Assembly: GCF_036010505.1 (NCBI RefSeq)
Contig: NZ_CP108569.1
Span: 7,270,001-7,334,000 of the forward strand
DNA from: Streptomyces sp. NBC_01197
GTDB lineage: Bacteria; Actinomycetota; Actinomycetes; Streptomycetales; Streptomycetaceae
Length of the DNA: 64,000 nt
Direction: 5' to 3'
Shown piece after piece: positions 46,077 to 54,542 of the stretch. The notes under the pieces are model-generated. The model worked only from the letters and a program-made list of their open reading frames with translations, searched no databases and was not told the origin of the DNA. Within the stretch, counting starts at the first letter, position 1. Each line of letters opens with the position of its first letter. The position numbers and the translations under genes are program-made.

Positions 46077-46161
46077 GAGCGGGCGCCAATAGAGAAGAGC
46101 GGGCGTCAATAAAAGAAGAGAGGGGGCGCCGATGAAGAGGAGGAGCGGGCGCTAGTAAAAG
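46077..46161. repeat. Four degenerate 20-24-bp purine-rich repeats
   Basis: Units share the core GAGCGGGCG followed by (C/T)CAATA or a variant and an AGAA-type tail: 46077-46096, 46097-46117, 46118-46141 and 46142-46161. The spacing is too short and the copies too divergent for a CRISPR array. The A-rich segments contrast with the GC-rich surroundings. Confidence 0.65.
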
Positions 46162-46318
46162 GGCCCGGACTCAATGGGGGAGCAGGCGCGGCGGAAGAGC
46201 CTGAGCCGGAAGCAACGGCGGCGCCGGAGATACCCTCGTATCAAGGGGATGCCCCGTCCGTTATCCGGCGATATGAGGGCCGTGGCGCGCGGGACACTCA
46301 GCGAGGAGGTTCCCCACG

Positions 46319-46774
46319 ATGACTTCCACGACACGGCTGATGCACGTTCTTCCCGCATTCCACCGCGAACGCCTGATGGACCTGGCCCGCGACGTCTTCT
46401 TCCCTCAGGACGCGCGGATCTTTGAGGAGGAGTCGCCCGCGGACAAGTTCTGGATCATCCATACCGGCACCGTGGCACTCGACCTGCACGTACCGCAGCG
46501 GGGCAGGGTGATGGTCGACACCCTGGAGGTCGGGGACCTGCTCGGCTGGTCCTGGCTCTTCCCTCCGCACCGGTGGCACTTCGGCGCGGAGGCATTCAGT
46601 CCGGTCCGGGCGCACGAGTTCGACGCGGTCACCGCCAGGGAAGTGTGCGAGTCCGATCCCGAGCTGGGCCTGGCGCTGGCCCGCTCGGTCGCCGAGGTCC
46701 TCGCCACCCGCCTGGAGGTAGCCCGTGCGAAGCTCCTCGACCAGTACATGCTCCACGGGGCCACCGGCGTATAG
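46319..46774 (+). CDS. Stand-alone cyclic-nucleotide-binding (Crp-type) domain protein
   Basis: Predicted 151-aa cytoplasmic protein. The ATG at 46319 follows GAGGAGG by about 8 nt. The sequence is a single cNMP-binding beta-barrel (FFPQDARIFEEESPADKFWII, then a VALDLHVPQRG strand, VGDLLGWSWLFPPHRW and FSPVRAHEFD) ending in a C-helix. There is no helix-turn-helix, so it is not a complete Crp/Fnr regulator. The canonical phosphate-binding R-x-A-x of cAMP binders is not obvious. It may sense a ligand or membrane signal for a partner encoded elsewhere. Degenerate repeats lie on both sides of the gene. Confidence 0.82.
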   Translation: MTSTTRLMHVLPAFHRERLMDLARDVFFPQDARIFEEESPADKFWIIHTGTVALDLHVPQRGRVMVDTLEVGDLLGWSWLFPPHRWHFGAEAFSPVRAHEFDAVTAREVCESDPELGLALARSVAEVLATRLEVARAKLLDQYMLHGATGV

Positions 46775-46785
46775 GGGCCCTCACC

Positions 46786-46843
46786 GGGCCATAGAGAGCC
46801 GGGGCCGTATAGAAGCCGGGCCATGTAATCGGGTCATATAAGG
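46786..46843. repeat. Degenerate 13-17-bp repeats after the cNMP-binding gene
   Basis: Four adjoining units share GGG(C/T)C(A/G)TA or a close variant: 46786-46800, 46801-46817, 46818-46830 and 46831-46843. They begin just after the stop codon, whose own context (GGCGTATAGGGGCC) is similar. Function unknown. Confidence 0.5.
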
Positions 46844-46873
46844 AGACAGTGCGGGGGAGCGGCCGGGAGCGGA

Positions 46874-48607
46874 TCAGGGCCCCGGAGACACGGGCAGCGC
46901 ACCGCCGGTCACGGACTGTGCCGAAGACGTCACCGCCGCGCGGCGGAGGTCCCGGAGCCGGTGCATCACGTCATTCGCGCCCCGGCCGAAATAGTCGTGC
47001 AACCGGCAGTACTCGGCATAGAGGAGGTCGTACGACGCCGACCTGGCCGGATCCGGCTCGTACACGGTGGGCCCGGTCCCGCCCATCGCCGATGCCGCCG
47101 CGTGGATGTCCGGGTACGCGCCCGCAGCGACTGCCGCGTGCATCGCCGAGCCGAGCGCCGGACCCCGGGCCGAGCGGATCAGACTCAGCGGCCGCCGGGC
47201 GACATCGGCGTACAGCTGGCTCAGAAAGGTGTTCTCCAGCAGACCGCCGGCGAGCGTGATGCCGGTGACCGGCACCCCGGCCTCCTCAAAGGACTCGATG
47301 ATCCGGCGGGTACCGAAGGCCGTCGCCTCCAGCAGGGCGCGGTAGACATCCTCGGGCCGGGTGGCCAGCGTCAGCCCCACGACGGTGCCGCTGAGCTCGT
47401 GATCTACGAGCACCGACCGGTTGCCGCTGTGCCAGTCCAGGGCCACCAGACCGTGCTCCCCGACGGCCTGCGCTGCGCCCAGCCGGGTCAGATGATCGTG
47501 GAGCGTGCGGCCCAGCCGCCGTGCCTCCTGCGCGCAGGACTCCGGGACCCCGGTCCGCACGAACCAGGCGAAGATGTCGCCGACACCGCTCTGCCCGGCC
47601 TCGTAACCCCACAGGCCCGGCACGATGCCGCCGTCGACCACCCCGGACACGCCCGGTACCGGGCTCGGGTCCGGCGCGCTCACCATGTGGCAGGCGGAGG
47701 TCCCCATGATCAGGACCATCCGGCCCGCCCCGGCCGCACCCGTCGCGGGCACGGTCACATGCGCGTCGATGTTCCCGACACACACCGCGATCCCTTCGGG
47801 CAGCCCGGTCCAGCCGGCCGCCCGCGCCGTCAGACCGCCCGCCCGGGTCCCGAGCGCGCCGGTGGGGTGCTCGACCTTGCCGCTCACGAAGTCCCGGAAC
47901 CCGGGGTTGAGCCCGGCGAGGAACCCGTCGGACGGGTGGGCGCCGTCCTGCAGCAGGCCCTTGTAACCGGCGGCGCAGGCGCTGCGGACATAACGGCCGC
48001 ACAGCTGCCAGACGATCCAGTCCGTCGCCTCGACCCAGTGGTCCGTCAGGGCGTACAGCTCCGGGTCCTCCTCCAGGAGCTGGAGCCCCTTGGCGAACTG
48101 GCCCTCCGACGAGACCCGGCCCCCGTAGCGGTCCAGCCACGGCTCGGCCCGCTCGGCCGCCAGGGCGCTGATCCGGTCGGCCTGGGCCTGCGCCGAGTGG
48201 TGCTTCCAGAGCTTGACGTACGCGTGCGGCCGCTGCTTGTACTGCGGCAGCTCGCAGAGGGGTGTGCCGTCGGCCGTCACCGGGATCATCGTGCACGACG
48301 TGAAGTCGGTCCCCACCGCGACCACCCGCTCCGCCGCGACCCCGCTCGCCTCCAGCGCCTGCGGTACGGCGTAGCGCAGTACCCCCAGGTAGTCGGAGGG
48401 AACCTGGAGCGCCCACTCGGGCGGCAGCCGCGGGCCGCCATGGGGGAGCGCCTCGTCGAGCACGCCGTGCGGGTAGAGGTGCTCGGCAGCGCCCAGCTCG
48501 GCGCCGTCCCGTACGCGGACCACCACCGCACGTCCCGACAGGGTGCCGAAGTCCACGCCGACGACGTACGAATCCTGGTCCCGGCCGCTCCCCGGCACTG
48601 CGCTCAC
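46874..48607 (-). CDS. araB: L-ribulokinase
   Basis: Predicted 577-aa FGGY-family sugar kinase that phosphorylates L-ribulose to L-ribulose-5-phosphate in arabinose use. Motifs seen: YVVGVDFGTLSGRAVVV (phosphate-1 loop), VGTDFTSCTMIPV, WKHHSAQAQADRI (typical of ribulokinases), VEATDWIVWQL, MGTSACHMV (phosphate-2), and AGGLLENTFLSQLYADV (adenosine loop). Length matches AraB (about 560 aa). GTG at 48607 has AGGAG about 10 nt upstream. AraA and AraD are not in the window. Its neighbours upstream on the same strand act on polysaccharides, which fits a carbohydrate-use stretch, but no shared operon is evident because 184 bp separate it from the beta-helix gene. Confidence 0.94.
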   Translation of the reverse strand: MSAVPGSGRDQDSYVVGVDFGTLSGRAVVVRVRDGAELGAAEHLYPHGVLDEALPHGGPRLPPEWALQVPSDYLGVLRYAVPQALEASGVAAERVVAVGTDFTSCTMIPVTADGTPLCELPQYKQRPHAYVKLWKHHSAQAQADRISALAAERAEPWLDRYGGRVSSEGQFAKGLQLLEEDPELYALTDHWVEATDWIVWQLCGRYVRSACAAGYKGLLQDGAHPSDGFLAGLNPGFRDFVSGKVEHPTGALGTRAGGLTARAAGWTGLPEGIAVCVGNIDAHVTVPATGAAGAGRMVLIMGTSACHMVSAPDPSPVPGVSGVVDGGIVPGLWGYEAGQSGVGDIFAWFVRTGVPESCAQEARRLGRTLHDHLTRLGAAQAVGEHGLVALDWHSGNRSVLVDHELSGTVVGLTLATRPEDVYRALLEATAFGTRRIIESFEEAGVPVTGITLAGGLLENTFLSQLYADVARRPLSLIRSARGPALGSAMHAAVAAGAYPDIHAAASAMGGTGPTVYEPDPARSASYDLLYAEYCRLHDYFGRGANDVMHRLRDLRRAAVTSSAQSVTGGALPVSPGP

Positions 48608-48791
48608 GACTCACTTCTCCTGCCCGTAAGACCCGTAAGGAGGGGCCGGCCTTCGCTGCCGGTTCCGGTCGGCGGCGGATGCGCGGGAGCGCCGCTCGCC
48701 GCAGGTCATCGTACGCGGCCGGGGTCCGGGCGGAGGGCCTGCCGGGCCGGGACGTGGAAGCGCCGCAGGGTCTTGCCGGGGGACGGATTAT

Positions 48792-50303
48792 TCACCGCCC
48801 CTGGTCCGCGCCCAGGCTGGGGCGGACGGGGATCCGGTGCCCGAAGTAGTCGAGGACCGTTCCGTCGTCCACCGGGGTGCCCGCGCCGAGCGCGGGGGAG
48901 CCGGGGCGCAGGCGGACATCGTCCGGCGCCGTGGGGTGCGCGGAGCGCAGCAGCGGGTCCGCGTCGACAGCGGCGGGGTCGCGGGGCTGTGCGGTGTTCC
49001 AGTACAGGTTGCCGGAGTACGTACTGAGGGTGTCCATGACCGGTGAGCCGCCCCCGGCGCCGACGAAGACATTGTCCGAGAACGTCACCCCGGTCTGGCC
49101 GTTGTCGGAGACCATCGCGGTGTCCGGCCGGTCGGTGACCACGGTGTTGCGGTAGACGCGGGTGTCGGTGGTGCTGCCGCAGACCACCGAGATCACCCCG
49201 TAGGGAGCCGAGGTGTTGCGGTCGTTGATGCTGATGTTGTCGTGCACCCGGTTGCCGGCCGTGGTCGTGGTCGCACCGTTGCAGACCAGCAGGAAGCCGC
49301 CCTCGTTGTCATGGCTGTAGTTGTAGCGGTAGACGTCGCCGGTGTTGGCGCCGTCGATGTCGTACGCCATGGAGTCCCGGGTCCCGTGGCCTCCGCTCAC
49401 CTCGTTGTACTGGTAGAGCACATCGTCCGAATTCCAGGCCCACACACCGGCGTTGTAGGCGGCGGAGCGCATGTTGAAGCCGTCGACGCGGTTGTGCTCG
49501 ACCAGCGCCCCGCGCGCGTTCTGCACGACGATCCCGTCGCCGCCCGCGTCCGAGACCTTGTTCCGGTCGATCACCAGACCGGCGATGGCCTGCCAGCTGC
49601 TGCCGGTCCCGTCCGGGTTCTCGGCCCGGTGGCTCCACGTCGAGGACGTTCCGATGCCGGTGCGGTCGGTGTGCCGGACGGTCGAATTCGTGATCCGTAC
49701 GCCGTCGAAGCGGGTCGGCACATCGGTGCCCTGCACCACGAAGAGGATTCCGCCGCTGGGGTCCGGGTCCTTGCTGTCCGAGCCGTTGACGTCATGGACG
49801 TCCACGCCGTCGACGACGTAGTGGTGGCCGACGCCGAAGTCCCGTAGCAGGACGAGCAGTCCGGCCCGGCGGTCCGTGGTCGTCGCCGGGCCCGTGTCGG
49901 AGAGGTCGAGGTCGCGCACCTCCCAGCCCTCGGAGTCGCGCAGCAGGACCGCGGCGCGTGCGCCGGCCCCCTCGATGTGCGGCTTGGCCCCGGTGCCGTA
50001 CGCGCCGAGCCTGATGGGCTCGGCGGCCGTGCCCGAGCCGGTGGGGGCGAGCGACCCCGTGCAGCTGCGCCCGCGCCGCAGCAGCAGCTGGTCCCCGGGG
50101 ACATAGGCCCGGGAGGCCTTGGCGAGGCTGTGCCAGGCGCGGGCCGCGCCGGTGCCCGGGGCGCTGTCGCTGCCGTCGCGGCAGTCCACGTAATAGGTGG
50201 TGCCCGTGTGGTGCTGGGCGGCGGCAGCGGTGGGCGCCAGACCGGCGACGGCGGCCGCCAGCATGGTCAGTACGGCCTTCGTTCGCAGCAGTTCTCTGGG
50301 CAT
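48792..50303 (-). CDS. Secreted right-handed parallel beta-helix protein
   Basis: Predicted 503-aa exported protein. The ATG at 50303 starts a classical signal peptide (PRELLRTKAVLTMLAAAVAG... ending TAAAAQ). The mature start TYYVDCRDGSDSAPGTGAARAWHSL is the usual opening of pectate-lyase-like parallel beta-helix proteins. Many short Asn-ladder strands follow (NSTVRH, NKVSDAGGDGIVV, NRVDGF, NEVSGG, NYSHDNEGG, NRVHDN, NTVVTD, NVFVG). This fold serves polysaccharide lyases, epimerases and glycosidases. No known catalytic arrangement is certain here. It lies between the GH89 and ribulokinase genes on the same strand. Confidence 0.82.
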   Translation of the reverse strand: MPRELLRTKAVLTMLAAAVAGLAPTAAAAQHHTGTTYYVDCRDGSDSAPGTGAARAWHSLAKASRAYVPGDQLLLRRGRSCTGSLAPTGSGTAAEPIRLGAYGTGAKPHIEGAGARAAVLLRDSEGWEVRDLDLSDTGPATTTDRRAGLLVLLRDFGVGHHYVVDGVDVHDVNGSDSKDPDPSGGILFVVQGTDVPTRFDGVRITNSTVRHTDRTGIGTSSTWSHRAENPDGTGSSWQAIAGLVIDRNKVSDAGGDGIVVQNARGALVEHNRVDGFNMRSAAYNAGVWAWNSDDVLYQYNEVSGGHGTRDSMAYDIDGANTGDVYRYNYSHDNEGGFLLVCNGATTTTAGNRVHDNISINDRNTSAPYGVISVVCGSTTDTRVYRNTVVTDRPDTAMVSDNGQTGVTFSDNVFVGAGGGSPVMDTLSTYSGNLYWNTAQPRDPAAVDADPLLRSAHPTAPDDVRLRPGSPALGAGTPVDDGTVLDYFGHRIPVRPSLGADQGR

Positions 50304-50400
50304 GGCCGGACGGTAGCCAGCGCCCTGCCGCCCCGGCCATGGACATACGTGCAGGGCACTTGGACCTCCGTTTGCGCGGTGGCCGCCGCCGCGGAACGCC

Positions 50401-52578
50401 TCAGCGCAGGCCGGCGTCGGCGACCCGGCGGGCGGTGCGCACGATGTCGCCGGCCGGCTCCGCGCGGTACGGGGGATGGTCGCGGATCCAGCCGTCCTCG
50501 ATCGCGTACCAGTCGATGTCCCTGGGTGCCCGCTTCTCGGCCAGCGCCGAGTCCAGCTCCTGGAAGTATGTCTTCCAGCGCAGCGTGTAGAGCCCGCCGA
50601 CCAGCCCGGCCCACTCACGGTTCGCGTAGTCGCGCAGCCCGCCGTCGTCGGCCGCGCCGCGGTCGCCCCAGACGGTCAGGAGCGACACCGCGTCCTGGGC
50701 GAGCCGGTCCTTCTCGGTGCTGTCCGCGCCCCACGACCGGGCGTCGGAGATCCAGCGTCCGAGCAGGAACCGGCGGTCGGTGGCCACGGTCTCCTCCAGC
50801 AGCCCCATCCACTCGAACCACTCAGCGGTGAGCCGCCGGAACGTGGCCCTGTCGGCGCCGTCGTACGCGGCCTTGATCCGCGGGAGGAGGGTGCGGCTGT
50901 GGTTGGAGACGGTCTGTCGGGTGACATCGAGCAGGTCGTACCGGTAGGCGCTGCTGCGCCGCAACGCGGCCGGTACCGACAGGAGTTCGGGCAGCGCACG
51001 GGCGAACTCGGCTGTGTCGTAGCGGAGGCCGCCGGGCGACCAGGCCGCGGCGCTCCGCGCGGTCAGCGAGGGGCGGGCGCCGAAGAGGCCGTCCGGCGCC
51101 TCGCTCCAGCTGTCCCGGCGGGTGGTCCCGTACGCGGTGCGGCGCAGGATGTCCCAGGCCGCTGCCGCGTGCCGGTCGGGCGCCCCGTACCGTTCGGCCG
51201 ACCACTGGTCGAACCAGGCGGTGAGGGAGACCGGCCCCTCGGTCCAGGGCAGATCGCTGAAGAGAGCGAAGGCGGCGGGGTTGTTGTCGGCGCCTTCGGG
51301 CATCAGCGCGATACCGCTGAGCGCGCTGCCCTGCCTGGTGCGCCACTGCTCGTAGAGGGCCGCCCAGTCGGGGGTATTGGCCCCCATGGTGGTGTGTCCG
51401 CCGAAGTTCCAGATCGAACCGAAGGCGTACGGCGTTCCGGCCCAGTCCTTCTCGCGGTCGGTGACGGTCGGGAAGCGGTCCGAGAGACCGTCCACGATGA
51501 ACAGTTTCGACCGGTCGGCGGCGTCGATGATCTCGCGCCGGGGGTTGGTCTGCCAGCCGAGCACGGTCCAGACGGCCCCGGGATGCGCGGTGCGCAGGGC
51601 CTTCTCCACCGCCCTCGCGGCTTCGCCCACCGGTACGTCCCCGGGGTCGCCGCCCTCGTGCAGAAGGTCGGCCTTGTACATGTCCGAATCGCCGAGGAGG
51701 TCGCTCTGGTTCCGGTAGAAGGTCTCGGCGACCCGCCCGAAGACAGCGGTGCGGGGATCCAGCCAGTCGGGCCGGGCGAAACCGGCCCAGTCGCCCTGCG
51801 GTACGACATGTGCGCCCTGGTTGCGGTCGGCGAAGCCGGGCGGGACCGTGCCGAAGTAGCCGGGGAGGACCGGCGTCATGCCCAGTTCGCGCACCCGCGC
51901 GACGATGCGCTGCGCGAGGCGCATCCGCCGGTCCAGGAGCTGCTGGGACACCGGTCCGCCGAAGCCCGACATGTTCTGCAGGAGCCACCACGGCTGGTGG
52001 GCCGGGCCCGGTACCCAGGCCCGCAGCTCGGCGTCGCCGTATCCGAACTCCTGGAACGTGCGGTGGTAGACGGTGTCCGCGCCCGCGTAGACCAGGACCT
52101 CGTTGTAGCCGTGCAGGGCCAGCACGTCGAGTTCGTGCTCCCAGTAGTCCCAGCCGCTGTAGGGGCCCGTGTAGCCGTCGTTGGTGTCGTTGAAGGCAAA
52201 CCGGTGAGCGACGTTCGCGGACTTGACCAGCGGCTTCCGCAGACCGGGCAGTCGGCGGGGCAGACCGGTCTGCTCACCGTTCCACGAGAAGTGGGCGTAC
52301 GCCGTCGATCTCAGATAATGGTGCACCCCGGTGAGCTGCACGGCGGGGGTGGTGCCCTCGACCAGGATCCGCCCGGTCGTCCCGGACACCCGGAAGGCGT
52401 CTGCGCCGTCCCTGGCCGGCACCGTGCGGAAGGTGACCTGGTCGCAGTGGCGGGGGAGGAGCCGGGCCAGCGCCCGGGCGGCCGCCGGCCGCTGCACCGC
52501 CGCCGTGCTGCCGTGCGTGACGCCGAGTGCGGCGGTGGCGCCGAGAGCGGTGATGATCGTGCGTCGGCCGATGTCCAT
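50401..52578 (-). CDS. Tat-exported alpha-N-acetylglucosaminidase (GH89, NAGLU family)
   Basis: Predicted 725-aa glycosidase that removes terminal alpha-N-acetylglucosamine. The ATG at 52578 has AGGGAG seven nt upstream, and the N-terminus has a twin-arginine signal (GRRTIITALGATAALG). The three-part GH89 layout is clear: N-terminal domain (about 35-125), TIM barrel (SANVAHRFAFNDTNDGY..., FGYGDAELRAW, QNMSGFGGPVSQQLL, LGMTPVLPGYFGTVPP), and an all-helical C-terminal domain. Candidate catalytic pair is Glu308 (LLHEGGDPGD) and Glu428 (MPEGADNN), spaced as in human NAGLU. The gene heads a minus-strand run with the beta-helix and ribulokinase genes. A natural substrate such as mucin-type or bacterial glycan is not determinable. 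Confidence 0.92.
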   Translation of the reverse strand: MDIGRRTIITALGATAALGVTHGSTAAVQRPAAARALARLLPRHCDQVTFRTVPARDGADAFRVSGTTGRILVEGTTPAVQLTGVHHYLRSTAYAHFSWNGEQTGLPRRLPGLRKPLVKSANVAHRFAFNDTNDGYTGPYSGWDYWEHELDVLALHGYNEVLVYAGADTVYHRTFQEFGYGDAELRAWVPGPAHQPWWLLQNMSGFGGPVSQQLLDRRMRLAQRIVARVRELGMTPVLPGYFGTVPPGFADRNQGAHVVPQGDWAGFARPDWLDPRTAVFGRVAETFYRNQSDLLGDSDMYKADLLHEGGDPGDVPVGEAARAVEKALRTAHPGAVWTVLGWQTNPRREIIDAADRSKLFIVDGLSDRFPTVTDREKDWAGTPYAFGSIWNFGGHTTMGANTPDWAALYEQWRTRQGSALSGIALMPEGADNNPAAFALFSDLPWTEGPVSLTAWFDQWSAERYGAPDRHAAAAWDILRRTAYGTTRRDSWSEAPDGLFGARPSLTARSAAAWSPGGLRYDTAEFARALPELLSVPAALRRSSAYRYDLLDVTRQTVSNHSRTLLPRIKAAYDGADRATFRRLTAEWFEWMGLLEETVATDRRFLLGRWISDARSWGADSTEKDRLAQDAVSLLTVWGDRGAADDGGLRDYANREWAGLVGGLYTLRWKTYFQELDSALAEKRAPRDIDWYAIEDGWIRDHPPYRAEPAGDIVRTARRVADAGLR

Positions 52579-52758
52579 GGGGCGACTCCCTAGCGGCAGT
52601 GGGGCGGACTGGATCACTGGGCGGGGATCTTAGGCGCAGATGCTGACAGCCGGTCAAGGTGCGCGCACGAGGGGAGTCGGGCGGGTGTGCGTACGGACTC
52701 GCCGGAGACGGCGGCGGGCCGGGCCCCGGCGAGGGACGCGCCGGACCCTCATTCCCGG

Positions 52759-53430
52759 TCAGTCCGCGAGCGCCGCTCCGCCCGGCCCGTCCCACAGCCG
52801 CAGACCCGCGGTCAGCCCGTGGACACAGCGTGCCGCGAGTTCGGCGGGTCCACCGGGGCCGTGGTCCGCCGCGTCCGTCGTGGCCCAGACCTCCACGGCG
52901 ACACGCATCGCGGTGTTGGCGGCGGCGGAGGCCAGCCGGATCTCCAGCGGGTCCACCTCACGGCCCGCCAACGCGGCGAGTACCGGGGTGAGTTCCTCCT
53001 CGGCGTCGTGTGTCACACGCAGCCAGACCGAGAGCAGGGCCGGATGGGTGTCCATCGCGCGGATCAGTCCCCGCGTCCAGTGCAGCGCCTGGGTCTCGGC
53101 CTCGTCGGTGGGGGTGAGCGACCGCAGTGCGGCCCGTTCGAGCGCCCGGGGCACGGGCAGATCGTCCGGGCTGTCGCGCAGATCGGCGATCCACTGCTTC
53201 ACTCCGCTGGACAGCAGCGGAGCGACCGCGTCCTCCTTCGTCCGGAAGTACCGGTAGAAGGTGCGAAGCGCGACCCCCGACGCGTGAGCGATGTCCTCGG
53301 CGGTGGTGCTGTCGGCGCCCCGTTCGGCGAAGAGGGCGGCGGCGGTGCGGGCGATCTCCAGCTGGGTCGCCGCCTTGCGGCGCTCGGTCAGTGAGGGCCG
53401 GGTGGTGGCTGTCCGGGACGTGTCTGGCAT
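52759..53430 (-). CDS. TetR-family regulator
   Basis: Predicted 223-aa regulator with an N-terminal HTH (QLEIARTAAALFAERGADSTTAEDIAHASGVALRTFYRYFRTKEDAV) at about residues 23-68 and a helical ligand-binding region. The ATG at 53430 (MPDTSR) gives a short N-terminal arm typical of the group. It is divergent from an SDR gene 122 bp away, and a TGGCA-N5-TGCCA element lies between them, suggesting self-regulation and control of the SDR gene. Ligand unknown. Confidence 0.88.
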   Translation of the reverse strand: MPDTSRTATTRPSLTERRKAATQLEIARTAAALFAERGADSTTAEDIAHASGVALRTFYRYFRTKEDAVAPLLSSGVKQWIADLRDSPDDLPVPRALERAALRSLTPTDEAETQALHWTRGLIRAMDTHPALLSVWLRVTHDAEEELTPVLAALAGREVDPLEIRLASAAANTAMRVAVEVWATTDAADHGPGGPAELAARCVHGLTAGLRLWDGPGGAALAD

Positions 53431-53478
53431 GTCCAAAGGGTATGTCCCGGTGCCCTCGGTCCGCTCGATCTGCCTGTG

Positions 53479-53493
53479 TGGCACATCATGCCA
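53479..53493. promoter_or_regulatory. Candidate operator TGGCA-CATCA-TGCCA
   Basis: Perfect 5-bp inverted repeat with a 5-nt centre in the divergent region between the TetR and SDR genes, 49 bp upstream of the TetR start. It is a plausible TetR binding site; the arms are short. Confidence 0.45.
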
Positions 53494-53552
53494 ACAAGGC
53501 GTACCGTGCAAGGGAAGGGCTCGAAGGCGAGTCCGGAACGGAGACAGGGACA

Positions 53553-54317
53553 ATGAACCGCTTTGACGGACGCCGCGTACTGGTCACCGGTGGTGGCTCG
53601 GGCATCGGGCAGGCCACCGTGGCCCGCATCCTCGCCGAGGGCGGCACCGTCGTCGCCGTCGACATCGTCGAGGCCGGCCTCGACGCCACCCGTGAGCAGG
53701 CGCGCGCGGCGGGAACCGAGAGCCGGCTCGCGACGGTCGTGGCGGACATCTCGGACGAGTCGTCGGTGCACTCCGCCATCGGCGGCGCCATCAGCGACCT
53801 GGGCGGCCTGGACGCGCTGGTCAACGCGGCGGGCATCCTGCGGTCCTCGCACACCGCCGACACGACCCTGGAATTCTGGAACAGGATGCTCGCGGTGAAC
53901 CTCACCGGCACCTTCCTGGTCACGCGCGAGGCGCTGCCCGCGCTGCTGGCGAACGGCAGGGGCGTGGTGGTCAACTTCAGCTCGACCTCGGCGTCCTTCG
54001 CGCACCCGTACATGGCGGCCTACGCGGCGACGAAGGGCGGCATCCAGTCGTTCACCCACGCCATCGCCATCGAGTACGCCAAGCAGGGGCTGCGCGCGGT
54101 GTGCGTCGCGCCGGGCTCGATCGCCTCGGGCATGACCAGCGACCCGGGCCTGCCCGCGGACGCCGACTTCAGCCTGCTCGCGAAGCTCTCCCCGGCCATC
54201 GGACAGGGCTTCGCCGGGCCGGAGACGGTGGCGGGCGTGATCGCCATGCTCGCATCCGACGACGGCGCGTTCGTCACGGGCACCGAGCTCCGTATCGACG
54301 GCGGTACGCACGCCTGA
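53553..54317 (+). CDS. Short-chain dehydrogenase/reductase
   Basis: Predicted 254-aa NAD(P)-dependent oxidoreductase of the classical SDR type. Rossmann nucleotide-binding motif TGGGSGIG near residues 12-19, VDIVE after strand 2 (acidic, suggesting NAD preference), NAAG near 90, catalytic Ser in FSSTSA, and Tyr157/Lys161 in YAATK. The C-terminal GTELRIDGG is typical. The ATG at 53553 follows a purine-rich stretch; a frame extending far upstream lacks family similarity. Divergent from a TetR gene that probably controls it. Substrate not assigned. Confidence 0.93.
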   Translation: MNRFDGRRVLVTGGGSGIGQATVARILAEGGTVVAVDIVEAGLDATREQARAAGTESRLATVVADISDESSVHSAIGGAISDLGGLDALVNAAGILRSSHTADTTLEFWNRMLAVNLTGTFLVTREALPALLANGRGVVVNFSSTSASFAHPYMAAYAATKGGIQSFTHAIAIEYAKQGLRAVCVAPGSIASGMTSDPGLPADADFSLLAKLSPAIGQGFAGPETVAGVIAMLASDDGAFVTGTELRIDGGTHA

Positions 54318-54340
54318 CCCGCTCCTCCCCGCGACTGCGG

Positions 54341-54404
54341 CGGCCACCACCCGCCGATCACCCCTCCGGAACCCCTCCGCCGGGTGATCGACGAGCGGTG
54401 GCCG
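54341..54404 (+). terminator. Long stem-loop after the SDR gene
   Basis: A 23-bp stem with three mismatches: CGGCCACC... (54341-54363) against ...GGTGGCCG (54382-54404), including perfectly paired CGATCACCC/GGGTGATCG and CGGCCACC/GGTGGCCG. It starts 24 bp after the stop codon. Confidence 0.75.
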
Positions 54405-54542
54405 TCCTGTTTGGGCAGACTGGAGTGACCGGACGAGGCGCCGTCGCGGCGCCCTGCCCTTCCGCCCCGCCGCAGTGACGACACGCGGCCCGCGTGGTGC
54501 GGTGGAAGCGGACGGTTCCCGGCGGACGAGGAGGAGATCCCG

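Larger units (their letters stand above)
45609..46318. other. Divergent intergenic region with a hairpin and degenerate repeats
   Basis: Roughly 710 bp between the transglycosylase gene and the cyclic-nucleotide-binding gene. It contains an inverted repeat at 45785-45802 and an array of imperfect 20-24-bp repeats at 46077-46161, described separately. Open frames here are short and unlike known proteins. Confidence 0.6.

Noticed and set aside
46077..46161. CRISPR array
   Set aside because: Units are only 20-24 bp, highly divergent, without unique spacers, and no cas genes are present.
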